DNA of 64,000 nucleotides from Spinacia oleracea (Eukaryota > Streptophyta > Magnoliopsida > Caryophyllales > Amaranthaceae), in contig NC_079492.1 in the NCBI RefSeq assembly GCF_020520425.1, forward strand, positions 69,245,671 through 69,309,670, read 5' to 3'. Each line of letters starts with the position of its first letter. Position 1 is the first letter of the stretch. This document shows, piece after piece, positions 10,935 through 22,115 of the stretch. The notes under the pieces were generated by a model. The model was given only the letters and a program-made list of their open reading frames with translations. It had not been told where the DNA came from and ran no database searches. Made by a program: the position numbers and the translations under genes.

Positions 10935-12334
10935 TGAAGGAAATAATGCCCTTGGTCCAAGTATGCATTCAATGTTAAGTCTAATAAATGCAGTTCAGTA
11001 TTAATTAACAAGTTAATAATTCAGTGAGATCAAGTGAGCTGAATGCCTAGCTAGAGGCCGCTTCAGTTCAAGTGGAATTAATGATATTAATCCACAGCTT
11101 ACTCTTGACTGAACCCGTAGGGTCACACAAATAGTACGTAAACGGATCAAGTATTTAATGGCATTAAATACTCCATCTATGGATATTCGGAATCGACGGA
11201 TCTTGGTTTCAGTGGGAGCTGAGATCGTCACAGGCAAGAAAAGAATACTCCGGAAACGATGATATCGCCGGAAACGGAAATATGGATCGTATCGGAAATA
11301 TAAATATTATCCAAGTCGTAGATGTTGCCGGAAATGGAAACATGGTACGTATCGGAAAATATTATCGGAAATGGAAATATTGCCGGAATCGGAAATATTG
11401 CCGGAAACGGAAATATTGTCAGAATCGGAAATATTATCGGAATCGGAAAATAATTCCGGAAACGGAAATATTAAATATTTGTTCGAAACGGAAATTAATT
11501 CCGGAATCGGAAATATTAAATATTGTTCGTATCGGAAATGAATTCCGGAATCGAGAATTTAATCGGAAGCGTATCGTACGAATTAGCATCGGACGAGGCC
11601 TGCCGGACGAAGGCCCAGCACGAAGCCAGGCCATCGCCCAGCAAGCCAAGCGCAACAACCACACGCCAAGCATACGACCAGGCCCAGCGCAAAAGCCAGG
11701 CCCAGCCGAAGCTTGGGCGCGCGCGCGGACAAGGCTGCGACAGTGGGCCTTGCGCTGTGCGCTCGGCGTGGGCCGCAAGGCCTGCGTGCGGGCGTGCGGT
11801 GCTTGTGCGCCACTCGTGTGTGTTACTCGGAATCCTAAGGCTACCGGGATTCGTAATATGATTAAATCTAATCCTAATAGATAAACTTTGTTTAATTAGA
11901 ATCCTAGTAGGGTTATAATTAAATAGATTTGTATTCTAATAGGATTATAATTCATTTCCATAAACTCTATAAATAAGTGCCTAGGGTCACATATTTACAA
12001 CGAGTTTTTAAGTATTAAAAGTGAGTTTTTGAGAAAAAAATTCAGTCATACATTTGCCTAAAAGTGCCGAAAATTAATAGTACCTTAAGGGCGATTCTAG
12101 TTGGTCAATCTTAAGGCGGATCCGGACGTGCTGTGGACTATCTACGGAGGGACGACACTTGGAGTCCTAAAGACTTGTTCTTGTTCGGTTCGGGCGCAGC
12201 TAGGGAAGGCACGCATGCAACAAAGAGTATGCATCTAAACTGTGCTAAATGATTATGTGTAAATAATATGTATTCCTGGCTTAATGGTTGTTTCCGCATG
12301 ATTTATGAATTGTCATATGTATCATAACCTAACA
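10935..12334 (+). mobile_element. Solo LTR, 1.40 kb, TSD TTGTT
   Basis: Begins TGAAGGAAATAATGCC and ends CATAACCTAACA. It is flanked by TTGTT at 10930-10934 and 12335-12339 with no internal element sequence, the hallmark of LTR-LTR recombination. It is the same family as 3289-4682 but in opposite orientation. A TATA box (CTATAAATAAG, 11967-11977), the 18-bp minisatellite (about 11230-11560) and a GC-rich block (about 11590-11815) are visible. It interrupts the core exon of the PMD-like gene. Confidence 0.93.
11967..11977 (+). promoter_or_regulatory. LTR TATA box
   Basis: CTATAAATAAG, followed by the conserved downstream LTR segment. The equivalent box is present on the minus strand of the LTR at 3289-4682. 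Confidence 0.6.
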
Positions 12335-12967
12335 TTGTTCACCAACCAGCCTAATGTCCCAAATCCCATTTCTTTCATCCACCTCTTCTTTGTTGGACAA
12401 AACTGAGAGACAATGGCACCAAAAGCCTCCACTCGACAGTTTAGGTTTGCCGACTTGGTGAAATTCTTACGCAGGGTCTGCAGGACCGTCTCGTCAGCTA
12501 TAACCTGACCGCCCATACTCATATGATGATTCTGTAAGAATATAAAAAAACTTAAGTCACACTCCAATATTATGTTAATGCGCCCTAATTCTATGAGATA
12601 CTTTGACTGTAAAGAAGAAGAAAAATATATAACCTTCAAAATCTCTTCTGTTATCTTTACTGATGGCACGGTCTTCTTGTCATCTTGTGGAGGTGTAGAA
12701 ACCTTTCCACTGGTATGCTTCCTCTTCCTATTCCTCTTTAGTGTTGTAGATTTTTTTTTTCTCTTATTCTTCCTCTTTCTCTTCTACACTATGTATTTTA
12801 TTCTACAAAAATCAAGTACAAAACCCTAAGATAAGCCGGCAGAATATACATGCATACAGAAGCTTCCAATCTAGAAAAGTCAACATGAACACTACTACCA
12901 ATCTAGAAAAGTCAACATTAATCAACTAGTGTCAAAAGAACACTGCTACAATCACAATTGTCTTATA

Positions 12968-13085
12968 AACCTACCAACTTAATATCCCACTTTCCATAAC
13001 ACCAAAACAAAAACAATCACATAATCACATAACCTACCAACTTAATATCCCACTTTCCATAACACCAAAACAAAAACAATCACAT
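12968..13085. repeat. Tandem duplication (about 55-bp unit) in an intron of the broken gene
   Basis: CCTACCAACTTAATATCCCA...AAAACAATCACAT appears twice in a row. Nearby (13090-13235) AAAATTAACCAACCACATAA words recur, and 12870-12920 holds two TCTAGAAAAGTCAACAT words. All are intronic. Confidence 0.8.
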
Positions 13086-13233
13086 GAAAATCTGCTCTTC
13101 TTTTCATCCAAAATTAACCAAAAAAATTAACCAACCACAAAATTAACCAAGGATGATAAAATTAACCAACCACATAAACTTAAGCATTAAAAAATTAACC
13201 AACCACATAAATTTAAGCATTAAAATATTAACC

Positions 13234-13647
13234 AACCACATAATCGACTGTGTAGTCCACTATATCGTCTAAGTTGTCATCTTTTTTATCGGAGCTCACA
13301 TCATTCAAGTTGTGATCTTCTTTATCGGAGACGAGTGTCTTTTCTCTTCTTCCTCTTCCTCTTCCTCTTCCTCCCCCTCTTCCTGCATTTGCAATTCCTT
13401 CATCCTCTTTGAGCATTTGCAATTTTTCTTCAAACTTCAAAAAGCCACTTCTTTTGTGTTTCATATAGTCGGATTCCTCAATGTTGATATCATCCATGCT
13501 GATATCATCCATGATGACGTCTTCACTATTCTTCTCAGAAATACTAGCAGTGTATGTTTCATCGTTCCAGTCCTCCTCTTCCTCCACCTCATGTATTACA
13601 AGCTTATTCAACTTCGGTGCTTGTATGTTTGATTTTCTTTTGCCCAT
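13234..13647 (-). CDS. N-terminal exon of the broken PMD-like gene
   Basis: Starts MGKRKSN and encodes about 138 residues: an acidic stretch with short repeated MDDISMDDINIEE-type words, a GRGGGRGRGRGRR run near residues 89-101, then two similar DKEDHNLNDVSSDKK/DDNLDD words. It ends at a plausible GT donor (GGTTAAT). There is no catalytic domain in this exon. The basic start and the GR-rich run suggest a nuclear or nucleic-acid-binding protein. It is in frame but belongs to a gene disrupted downstream, so a product is unlikely. Confidence 0.55.
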
Positions 13648-14620
13648 TGCTCGTCTACATTTTCAGTCCAGTTGTCCAAATTAACATACAAATTCAACAT
13701 ACAAAGTCTAAATTTCAAAGCGTTCAACTGTGCAAGCATTCAACATTCTATATTTCACATGAAAATTAAACTGTGCAAGCATTCAACATTCTATATTTCA
13801 CATGAAAATTAAACTGTGCTTGCCATTCAAATGTGAGAGCTTGTACATATTCTTTTCATGTCTACATTTTCAGTTCAGTTGTCCATATTTACATACAAAT
13901 TCAACATACAAAATCAAAATTTCAAAGCATTAAACTGTGAAGCATTCAACTGTGAAATTCAACATGCAAAATCGAAAATTGAAGATCATTAGAATAATAT
14001 TACTCATTTATGAAAAAAATTTGGGGTACAAATGAAACAATTATTGGACTATATACCATATTCAAAATTTAACAGTGAAATTGGGGTTTGGGGTGTTCTT
14101 CCAACTACATTTATGATCTCCCCTGTTCATTTTCAATTTTATTGAAAATCTAAATTTCAATCAATCCCACCAAAAAGAAAAATTGTGCTTACATATACAA
14201 TTTAAGCCTATTTGATAAAATGTCTTCAATTTTCATCAAAAATTGTTCAAAATTTTCATCAATTTTGAACCCAACTTTAATTCATGAACCCTAGAATCCT
14301 AATTGTATAAAGTTTGGGGGAAATGGGAAAATGCGAATTTACCTATGTTTCAGTGGAACTTCCGTCGAACTTCAGTGGAACTTGCGTCGAACTTCCGGCG
14401 AACTTCACTACAGTGTTCTTCGTGTTCTTCGCGTTTTCTCACTGTTTTCTTTCTTGGAGTTTCTCTCTCTTCCTTCTCTCTTGGAATTTGAAGTCTGATA
14501 TACGTATTCCAAAGCGTATGGAATACGTATACCATCACAGCCAGTCATCAAACACTGCCCAGTCATCTTGTCCAAGTCACCAATAGGTTAGTGATTAACC
14601 AACTCAGGAAGTGTGAAATG
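13648..14620. other. 5' flank of the broken PMD-like gene; no gene seen
   Basis: AT-rich, with short open frames (for example 14303-14491) that overlap on several frames and lack homology I can recognise. On the minus strand this would be promoter and leader of the gene starting at 13647. The GTCGAACTTC/GGCGAACTTC words near 14360-14405 are a short local repeat. Confidence 0.4.
13733..13816. repeat. Tandem duplication of about 44 bp upstream of the broken gene
   Basis: GTGCAAGCATTCAACATTCT...GAAAATTAAACT occurs twice in direct succession. A looser third relative of the flanking sequence (TTTACATACAAATTCAACAT) follows near 13890. Confidence 0.75.
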
Positions 14621-16689
14621 TCTAATATACCCTCTATATTGGGTACTGTAGCCCATATACTATATGGCTGTAGGCGGACTCGTTGGTTTGTGAGTGATTT
14701 GCGTGATTGAACCGAATGAGATTTTCTGCGTTTGATGATTTTTAATTGATGTATAATTTCTAGACTTGGTTATTTGTTTTTCCTGGTTTATTCAGTTTTT
14801 CCTATGAGAATATTGGTATTCCCTAATTTATATGTTCAGTGAAATTAGGGTTTCATTGTTCAATTGTACATGAAATTTCCAAAAAGAATCTAAAACTGTT
14901 CGAGTTTAGTAGCCACGATTCCTCTGTCTTTATCGGTTGGTTCATCCCTTGGTAATGTCCATAGCTTCATTGAGGTTTTTGTTCAAAATTGTGATGTTTT
15001 AGTAAATTGGGTCCTAATTTTATGCATCTGGAAAGATTGTAGGAAATAGTTGCTTTAAGAAAATAGCAATAGCACTTGGAGTAACATTTAACATTGTCTT
15101 GTTCTTCGTTTCATTGGTTGGAATCTTATTCTGGATCGGAGAAGACAAAAGAGTCGTTTGAATATTGCTGATTCATGATGAACATAGATGGTAAGACCCC
15201 AATTTGGACGACTCTTTTGTTTTCTGTATTAAAGCACTTGTATCTTCTTTTTTTTTTTGCATTCTTAGAAGGGTGCTTAAATGTTGTAGCAGCTACTCAA
15301 GATATGGGTTCAATAAGATTGTGTAATTTAAGTAAAGAAGTACAATACAACAGACGGCTTTAGCCCAAAGAATATTGTTAGCAGTGGAGGGTTTTGAAAT
15401 GTCTACAAGGGTAAGCTGCCTGATTGCTATGGTGGCTGTGAAATGCTTGATGGATATATCATGTCAATTTGATTTTTCTTTCTAACTAGTAGATTGTGTT
15501 AAGTTGATCATTCAGTGCTAACCAGTAGCTCCCATGACTTGCAAGACCTAGACTATTATTTATTACTTTATTCAGTACAAATTATACCTTTATTTTTTAC
15601 TGTTTCCACTTCTAGTACAAGTTTTACTCTAATGAACTTGATTTTGATATGAAACTTTTGGTACAATTGTAGAAATGGAGGATTACAAGGAGCAACAAAT
15701 GAATTACATTGGGGAGCTGGTTCTGAAGAAAAAGAAACACAGGGAGGAATAGTTATTCGTTGGATGCAGCAATTTTCTTGAAATGCAATGAAAACTCAAA
15801 CAGACCAAGAAGCCTTCTTTTAAGAGGTGAGAATTTCATCAACTTTGGGTAGGTTAAACTGATAGTTTTTATCTCTGAATAACATTGTTTATCTCTTTCA
15901 GATTTGGTGGCACTCTTATGTAGTTACTTACGGAGTACTTCATAATACTTACTGTAAATAACAAGACAAATGTCGTTTGTAATCTTGATAGCATGTAGGG
16001 AAACCTACACTAGAGAGTAGAGATATTAAACTAATGGAGGTTTAATTGTTAGTCAAGTCACACGACTCACACTTGTAGAATTTGGGAAACCTAACCATTT
16101 CACCTAGTCTTGCAGAATTTATTGTCATTGTTTGTGGGTGCTGTTTATCATCAAAATAGAAAAAAAATTGGAAGAATCAAGTGCTGGTGTATTCATTTTG
16201 CGCAAGTATTGCCATTTTTTTATGGAAATTGGTATATTCATTTTGTATCTAATTCTCATGTAGATCAACTTGTTGAATACTCTTATCTGGACATAGATTT
16301 CGTTTGTTTTTACCTGAAAATTTCTTATATAAACATATAAGAAATTAACTCAACTTAACATTGAGTATTTTTTTTAATAAATGTTTATTTTGTTTTGTAC
16401 AGGGGTGCCTTGGATGATATTTAAGACTGAGAATTCAAATACAAGGAGAAACTCACATATATACGATCTACATATGTTCAGAATGTACTTAAATATTTTA
16501 AAGTTTTTTTTCTCCCCGTTTTCACGTAAGATCTACATTAGTCATTTTTTCTTTTTTGTTGGACAATGTAAACTTGATGATCTATGAAATTAGGTTCACT
16601 TTTTAATGCAATTATTGGATATTATAGGTTTTGTTCCAAAAAATAATATAAATACAATAATTTAATTAATTGAATAAAATGACGTGGCA
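14621..16689. other. Non-coding region with possible decayed gene pieces
   Basis: No convincing gene. A short +frame near 15050-15150 encodes a hydrophobic run (IALGVTFNIVLFFVSLVGIL) that would suit a membrane segment, and 15671-15750 has a Lys-rich frame starting MEDYKEQQ. Neither is extended or supported by a family match. It may be the interior of the CACTA element ending at 17033, since host-derived fragments are common in such elements. Confidence 0.3.
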
Positions 16690-17033
16690 AAAAAATTCTT
16701 TTGCAATAATACATTCTGTTGCAGTAAAGAGTTTTGGCAACAATCCTAACCTGTTGCAAATTATAAATTCTTTAGTAACAATTGTTGTTGCAAAAAATAA
16801 TATTCATGTCCTAGACAATTGTTGTATTTAGCAACGACATAATTTTAGCAACAAGTATTTTGATGCGAAACATTAATTTTTGGCAACGAACCAAAATTGT
16901 TGCAGTTGCAGATACCTTTAGTAACGGCATCTCCCATAACGGATCCAAATTGTTACTGTAAATGTGAAATCGTTGCCCAAAATATTTTTGGCAACGACAT
17001 TTTCCGTTGCCAAAAAGCAGTTTTCTTGTAGTG
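16690..17033. mobile_element. Right terminus of a CACTA element, GCAACG subterminal repeats
   Basis: Reverse-complemented, the end reads CACTACAAGAAAACTGC, the classic plant CACTA terminus. It is followed by at least eight GGCAACG/CGTTGCC words over about 330 bp in both orientations. I did not find the matching left end, so the element is truncated or its left end has decayed. Confidence 0.7.
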
Positions 17034-18342
17034 AATTTCGTGTTTAATGTTGGTCGTATTGATCCCAATGCACCTAGAGATACGTGCATACGCCTGTACC
17101 ATCAAAGTTGGGCCCAACTCCTAGTATAACGTAACAGTATCCATCACCGGGTGCTTTATTTGGTGCAGTTGAAAAAGAAATGCAGCTGGAGGCAGTGTTG
17201 TAAGTTTGCAAGCGAAAGTTCGTGTAACTTGAGTAGCACTAGTAGTGTACCAGTAGTGCAGTAAAGTGAAGGTGGTAGAATGAAGATAAAAAAGAGATGG
17301 CTTTTAATTTATAAAGCTGGATACCACACAACTTTGTCTTTGTGTTTCAAGACTTAAAACTTACACTACTTGGGAATAATTTAGGAGTACATTTGATAAC
17401 GCTTTTAGTGTGAGCCGTGCAAACGGTGTCCTGTTTTTGTCCTTCAAATTTAGCCATTTCCAATTTGTAACATGCCTATTTGCTGGATTTCATATTTTCA
17501 TACCGACGAATGACGAATGACGAACCCTCTCCAACAAGGCAACAAAGTTACTTTCACACCTTTTTTTTTTTTTAGGGATACTTCCACACTCTTTAGTTTG
17601 TCATGAATTCATGATGGAGTTGTAGTTGCATAGTTGCCAACTACGCCAACACATCACTATCATACCTTTTCATTCAATCAAAACTACTCCGTAGTTGTAA
17701 TTACCAACCTACTTTTAGCCTATCATATTCCTATTCACATTATATACAGTTTCGAAATGGAAACTCTTTACTCTTTCTATGCTTTTAATGAGTCTGATCT
17801 GCTAGTCTCAATTGGGTTTAAACATATTACAATTTCGGCTTTAGTAGAGCCGTTGTTTTTATCTATATGAAAAAAACATTCATGAGTCATAACATGTTTA
17901 TTGTTTAGTCATGTACTCTTCTTGCACTTAGACAATAACCTTAGATTAAGTTCTACTACGTAATCATTAAGAAATTAAGGACCTACACAAAGAAATTAAG
18001 TATATAGAATACGGTTTCTAGTACTGTATATTTTTGTATATCATTAATTTAGCTATGAGTGTAGCATGGCGATTTACAATCATCCAAATGGCACACAAGT
18101 CAAAAAGAATGTCATCAATAATTGACAATGAACAAATTTAATTAAAAAATGATTAGAACCTTAAAAGTGACACTCCTTTAGTTTGGTAAGGTTAGGGTTT
18201 AAGATTCATCTGCACAAGTGTAAGATATCCACATAGTCAAAAATCAACATCCAACGCATACCATTTGTTTGGTTTATAGAAGTACTCTTTTGCATCCTAC
18301 ATTCCTAAGACTGTTCAGCTTAAAGCAAGAGAAAATAGAGAT
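17034..18342. other. Intergenic, no gene recognised
   Basis: AT-rich. 17034-17110 contains a short open frame reading VFNVGRIDPNAPRD with no extension and no family I recognise. The rest shows no gene or repeat structure. Confidence 0.35.
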
Positions 18343-18351
18343 TATCAAATG

Positions 18352-18693
18352 GGGTGATGATAAAGGTCGCAAGTTGCGACAACATTTAATTGTCGCAATC
18401 TTACGTGTCGCAGTTTAATTGGTACATATAGGCGCCACTTAGGCCATGCGTCATCAGAATATTTTTACTATCAATTCAATATTTTTACTATAAAAATATA
18501 TAAATAAGGTAATCAATGTAAAGAAGGAAACAAATTAGAATATTAAGATTTTCCTACATTTTTTTGAAATGTATATAATAGATTATATAAGTTAAATATT
18601 TTAGTTTCCAATTTAAATCATGACACATAAGCATATCATGTCATCATTGTGACACGGCTTAAAGGTCGCATGTTGCGAGCTTTATCATTTTCG
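18352..18693. mobile_element. Mutator-type MITE, 342 bp, 9-bp TSD TATCAAATG
   Basis: Ends share an inverted repeat of the form ATGATAAAGNTCGCAA with TTGCGAC close by. TATCAAATG flanks both sides (18343-18351 and 18694-18702). A 9-bp TSD plus terminal inverted repeats fits Mutator-like elements. No coding capacity. Confidence 0.75.
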
Positions 18694-19303
18694 TATCAAA
18701 TGTATAACGTATTCACTCTTTAGGTCTAATATGCGAACAAGTTAATTCTGACATGTAAGTAGTTTAACACTTTTCAATCTACACCTTTTTTTCAGAAATA
18801 CGGGTTACATTTTCCAATCATCAAACAGTATATATACTACTTCGTATATCGTTTTAATTTTAAGAATTCGCTAATAAGTGAATCTCGTAACAAGAGGGTA
18901 AAAGAGATTGGTTACTCCAAACAAATGAATTTAACAACTTGTTTGTTTCCAAGTTAGTTAAGAAAAATAACTCTACATAAACAGTTGTAACAAATTACAG
19001 TACTCCCTTCGTTCCGAATACTTGAACCGGTTTGACCGGCACAAAGTTTAATATAACATAATTGACTTATTATTTAATTGAATTTATTTTTTTGATGCTA
19101 ATGAGGATACAATCCAAGAAAATATAGGGGATATGTGTCAACTTTTTAAAGGGACAAGGCCACAAGGGGTGCATGGGGGGTCGTTTTTTCGGATAGCAGA
19201 TATATGTGGTAACACACATATAAGCTAAAAGACAAATAGCTAAAAGACAAAAAAGGAAGTATCATTCTGTAAAAAAAAAAGTGCCATTGTGTAAAAAAAA
19301 GTA

Positions 19304-19675
19304 CTCCCTCCGTTTCTTTTTGTTTGTTACGTTTGGACTTTTGCACGTTTATTAACGTATAATAAATATTCTTTTGTTTTTTTATTAAAAAAATAAACCC
19401 AAGTAAAACTTCAATCCACTAATCATTACAACAACTAAAAGATTGTTTTATTTATCAAAATGAACCAATAATAGAAAAACACAAAGATTGCTAACTTAAC
19501 ATACTTGGGAAATTGTAAAAACAATTAAGTTGAAAAAATTGGACCAATAACAATTAAAAGTTGGCACAAAAAATGATAGTATAATAAGTTTATAAAAGGA
19601 AAGATTCTCCCACGTAACAAACATTGTGAAACACCTTAAACAAGATACGTAACAAACAAAAAGAAACGGAGGGAT
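19304..19675. mobile_element. Stowaway-like MITE, 372 bp
   Basis: Ends CTCCCTCCGTTTCTTTTTGT and the reverse complement of ACAAAAAGAAACGGAGGGAT, flanked by TA. Typical of Tc1/mariner-derived MITEs. Confidence 0.85.
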
Positions 19676-19769
19676 TACCATTTTTGTTTTAAAAAATACC
19701 ATTCAATTTCTTTTTTGTCTTTTTTTTCCTATTTTGTCTTTTCCTATGATATGTATTTGTAAGCACATA

Positions 19770-20085
19770 CTCCCTCCGTCGCATAATTATAGTCCCGTTT
19801 GACCAAAAACACTAATTTTAAGAAAAATGGAATATAGTACATGGAAAAGTGGAATAAAGTACAAATGATGATTGAGTTGAATGGAAAAGTGGAATAAAGT
19901 ACATGGGAAAGAGAATATAGTACATGAAAAAATGGAATATAGTACATGTGTGGGATTTTCAATGCATTTTTAATTAATATAGTACATGGGAAAGTGGGGA
20001 CCTTAATAGCCAAAATTAGAAATAGGATTATAATTTTGGGACGCCCGATTTAGAAAGCAGGACAATAATTTTGGGACAGATGGAG
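19770..20085. mobile_element. Stowaway-like MITE, 316 bp
   Basis: CTCCCTCCGTCGCATAATTA at the left; ATTTTGGGACAGATGGAG at the right; TA on both sides. Contains internal repeats of AGTACATGGAAAAGTGGAAT. Confidence 0.8.
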
Positions 20086-20104
20086 TATCAGATAACCGAA
20101 AATA

Positions 20105-20251
20105 CTTCCTCGGTGCATGGGGCCACAAAATGACATGTGAAAGGGGTAGTTTACATAATATTAATAAAAGTTTACCATTTATAGAAATGATGCAAGTAAT
20201 TAGAAATGGCTTTATAAAGAAAGCGGTGCAAGTATTTCGGGACGGATGGAG
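20105..20251. mobile_element. Short Stowaway-like MITE or deleted copy
   Basis: Left CTTCCTCGGTGCATGGGG and right TATTTCGGGACGGATGGAG are an imperfect pair between TA dinucleotides. It sits between two better-preserved MITEs. Confidence 0.5.
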
Positions 20252-20258
20252 TATTATA

Positions 20259-20541
20259 CTCCCTCCGTCCCAAAATATAGTGCCTGTTTTCCATTTTTGG
20301 TGTCCCAAAATGTTGTGCTCGTTTTCCATTTTGGGTGTCCCAAAATGTGGTCCAATATTTAGTGTTTGTACCTAGAAAATAGTGTGGTCTTATCATTAAT
20401 GTTTCAATCATGAAAATGTGGTCCCAAAATTTATTATTTTTTGTACTTTTGTTTAAAAAAATAGTTCATCATGTTACTTTTCAAGTTTGTTAATTCCCTT
20501 GAAAAAGATCAAACGGACACTATATTATGGGACAGAGGGAG
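20259..20541. mobile_element. Stowaway-like MITE, 283 bp
   Basis: CTCCCTCCGTCCCAAAATAT at the left and ATATTATGGGACAGAGGGAG at the right, with TA on both sides. Confidence 0.85.
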
Positions 20542-22115
20542 TACTAGTTAGCTTTAAAAAAAAAGTAGAATCAATTTAAAAAAAATGAAGTTGTACCAAA
20601 CACAGCATGGATCGAAAAGGAAGTGAGTGAGACAAAAACCTGCAACAGAAACAGTTTCATCTGAATCAATATGGGACGTATATTTGGCAACTGAACCACT
20701 TCACTTTTCCTTGAAATTATACCTTGCCACGTCTCACAACACGACTCATAAATCATAATCTATCATAACAATGTAGTCATAACAATGTAGACCCCACCTT
20801 CATTTGTGTCCCTATAACAAGAAGACGACATTGTTGATTGTACAACTACTCCTATTTAAGCCTTGCGTTTCTATTCCATTACAAACTTTTGTATAAGGCG
20901 GTCTTTTCTGTGAGACTACCTTATATTGGGTTCTGTTCGCGGGTCAAATACAGCCCAAATTCTCGCGGGTCGAAAATATCCGGATTCTATTAAAACATTG
21001 GTTTCCTGATCTATCTCCTCATTTTCATTTTCGTTTCATTTTCAAATCACACTGTTCTCATTTAAGAGAGAGAAAGTGACGGTTCTTCATCTTTTCGCGC
21101 CGATCGTTTTTCTTCCAAATTACGATTCGCTTCTGGTCGTTTTTTGGTTCAATTCTGCTATTTGTTCTTCCGAAATTGGCTCAAGCTCCGTTATTGTTCT
21201 TCGTCTCTTCGATTTTGTAAGTGTTTCCTTCAATTTAACTTTCAATTTTTGTTGTTTTTGGATTTTCTTCTCTTTTTCTAGTTTAATTTAGTCTGTATAC
21301 TCGTTTTATTTTTCTTTTAATCTACATTTTGGTATGCAAGTATATTGTTAGGGTTTGTGTTCATCTTAGGGTTTTACTGTGATTTTTAGGTTTTACTTTA
21401 ATGTCGTTGCGTTTTTGTGCATTTTTTGTTCTTCATTTTTGCTATTTTCCATCGATTATATGATTCTTCTTGATTTTTCGTTTATGTTAGGGTTTTTGTC
21501 GATTTTTTTAGATTTCCCTGTATTTGTTGTGATTTTCTGAGATTTGTGCTTACGTTTTGCGATTCTTCTTCTACAACTGCGCGATTGTTTTCTTTTTTGT
21601 GCTATTATTGTTAGAACTTCATTTTTCGTACTTTTTATTTGAATTTCAGGTTGTCAGATTCATTATTTTTATGTGTTTTTCTTTTGGAACTGCTTGAAAA
21701 TGCTTTTTCCCATTTATTCTTTGCTATGCTTTTGAATTTTTGTTGTTTTAGTTTAGAATTTAGGTTGTTTAGTTAAGATATCAGTAGTTTTAGTTTTTTT
21801 TTTATTAATAACCACAACTAAGAATATCTTAACAACATGTATGTTTCAGTTATGTATTTTAACATGTTAGTTACATATTTTAACCTATTAGTTAACTATT
21901 CAACTCAAATAGTTATGTGTTTTCATAAATTAGTTATAACCAATTAGTTATCTATACAGACGAATTAGTTTCATATTTTACCATATTAGTTACACATTTA
22001 CATATATTAGTTAACTATACACACTAAATAGTTACAAACTTTCTAGTTTTTCAGTGATTTAGTTTTTGAATTTTGATTTGTTGACTTACGTTGTGTATTT
22101 TTTTCAGTTATCAAA
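20542..22115. other. 5' flank and leader of the PMD/DUF1985-like gene; no gene
   Basis: 20898-20930 contains an imperfect hairpin, AAGGCGGTC...GACTACCTT. 21000-22100 is T-rich, as in a long 5' UTR or intron. From about 21830 the TTAGTTA motif begins to repeat. No family-level coding signal was found. Confidence 0.4.

Larger units (their letters stand above)
4683..13647 (-). pseudogene. Broken PMD/DUF1985-like gene interrupted by two transposons
   Basis: A multi-exon minus-strand gene can be followed from 13647 down to 4683. In order it encodes a basic/acidic, Gly-Arg-rich N-terminus (13647-13234), a Lys/Arg-rich exon (ending 12634), the core domain (12531-12335, continuing 10934-10401), an exon at about 10310-10222 continuing at 5480-5400, and a Lys/Glu-rich tail (about 5313-4690). 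The core has FGTLGWLV, RFPLSKNQVSCILGTPCRG and LCPTT, as in plant-mobile-domain/DUF1985-type, transposon-associated proteins (family recognised from memory). A frameshift near 10690 and a frameshift or stop near 4965 show it is dead. A CACTA element and a solo LTR sit inside exons, and the 3' end is lost at the LTR at 4682. Confidence 0.7.

Noticed and set aside
12321..12340. The two 1.4-kb LTRs as ends of one large inverted element
   Set aside because: They are in opposite orientation. The right copy has its own TSD with nothing internal, and the left copy is followed by a PBS, so they are separate insertions.
15050..15150. Possible receptor-like membrane segment
   Set aside because: One hydrophobic run without flanking domains or splice support is too little to call a gene.
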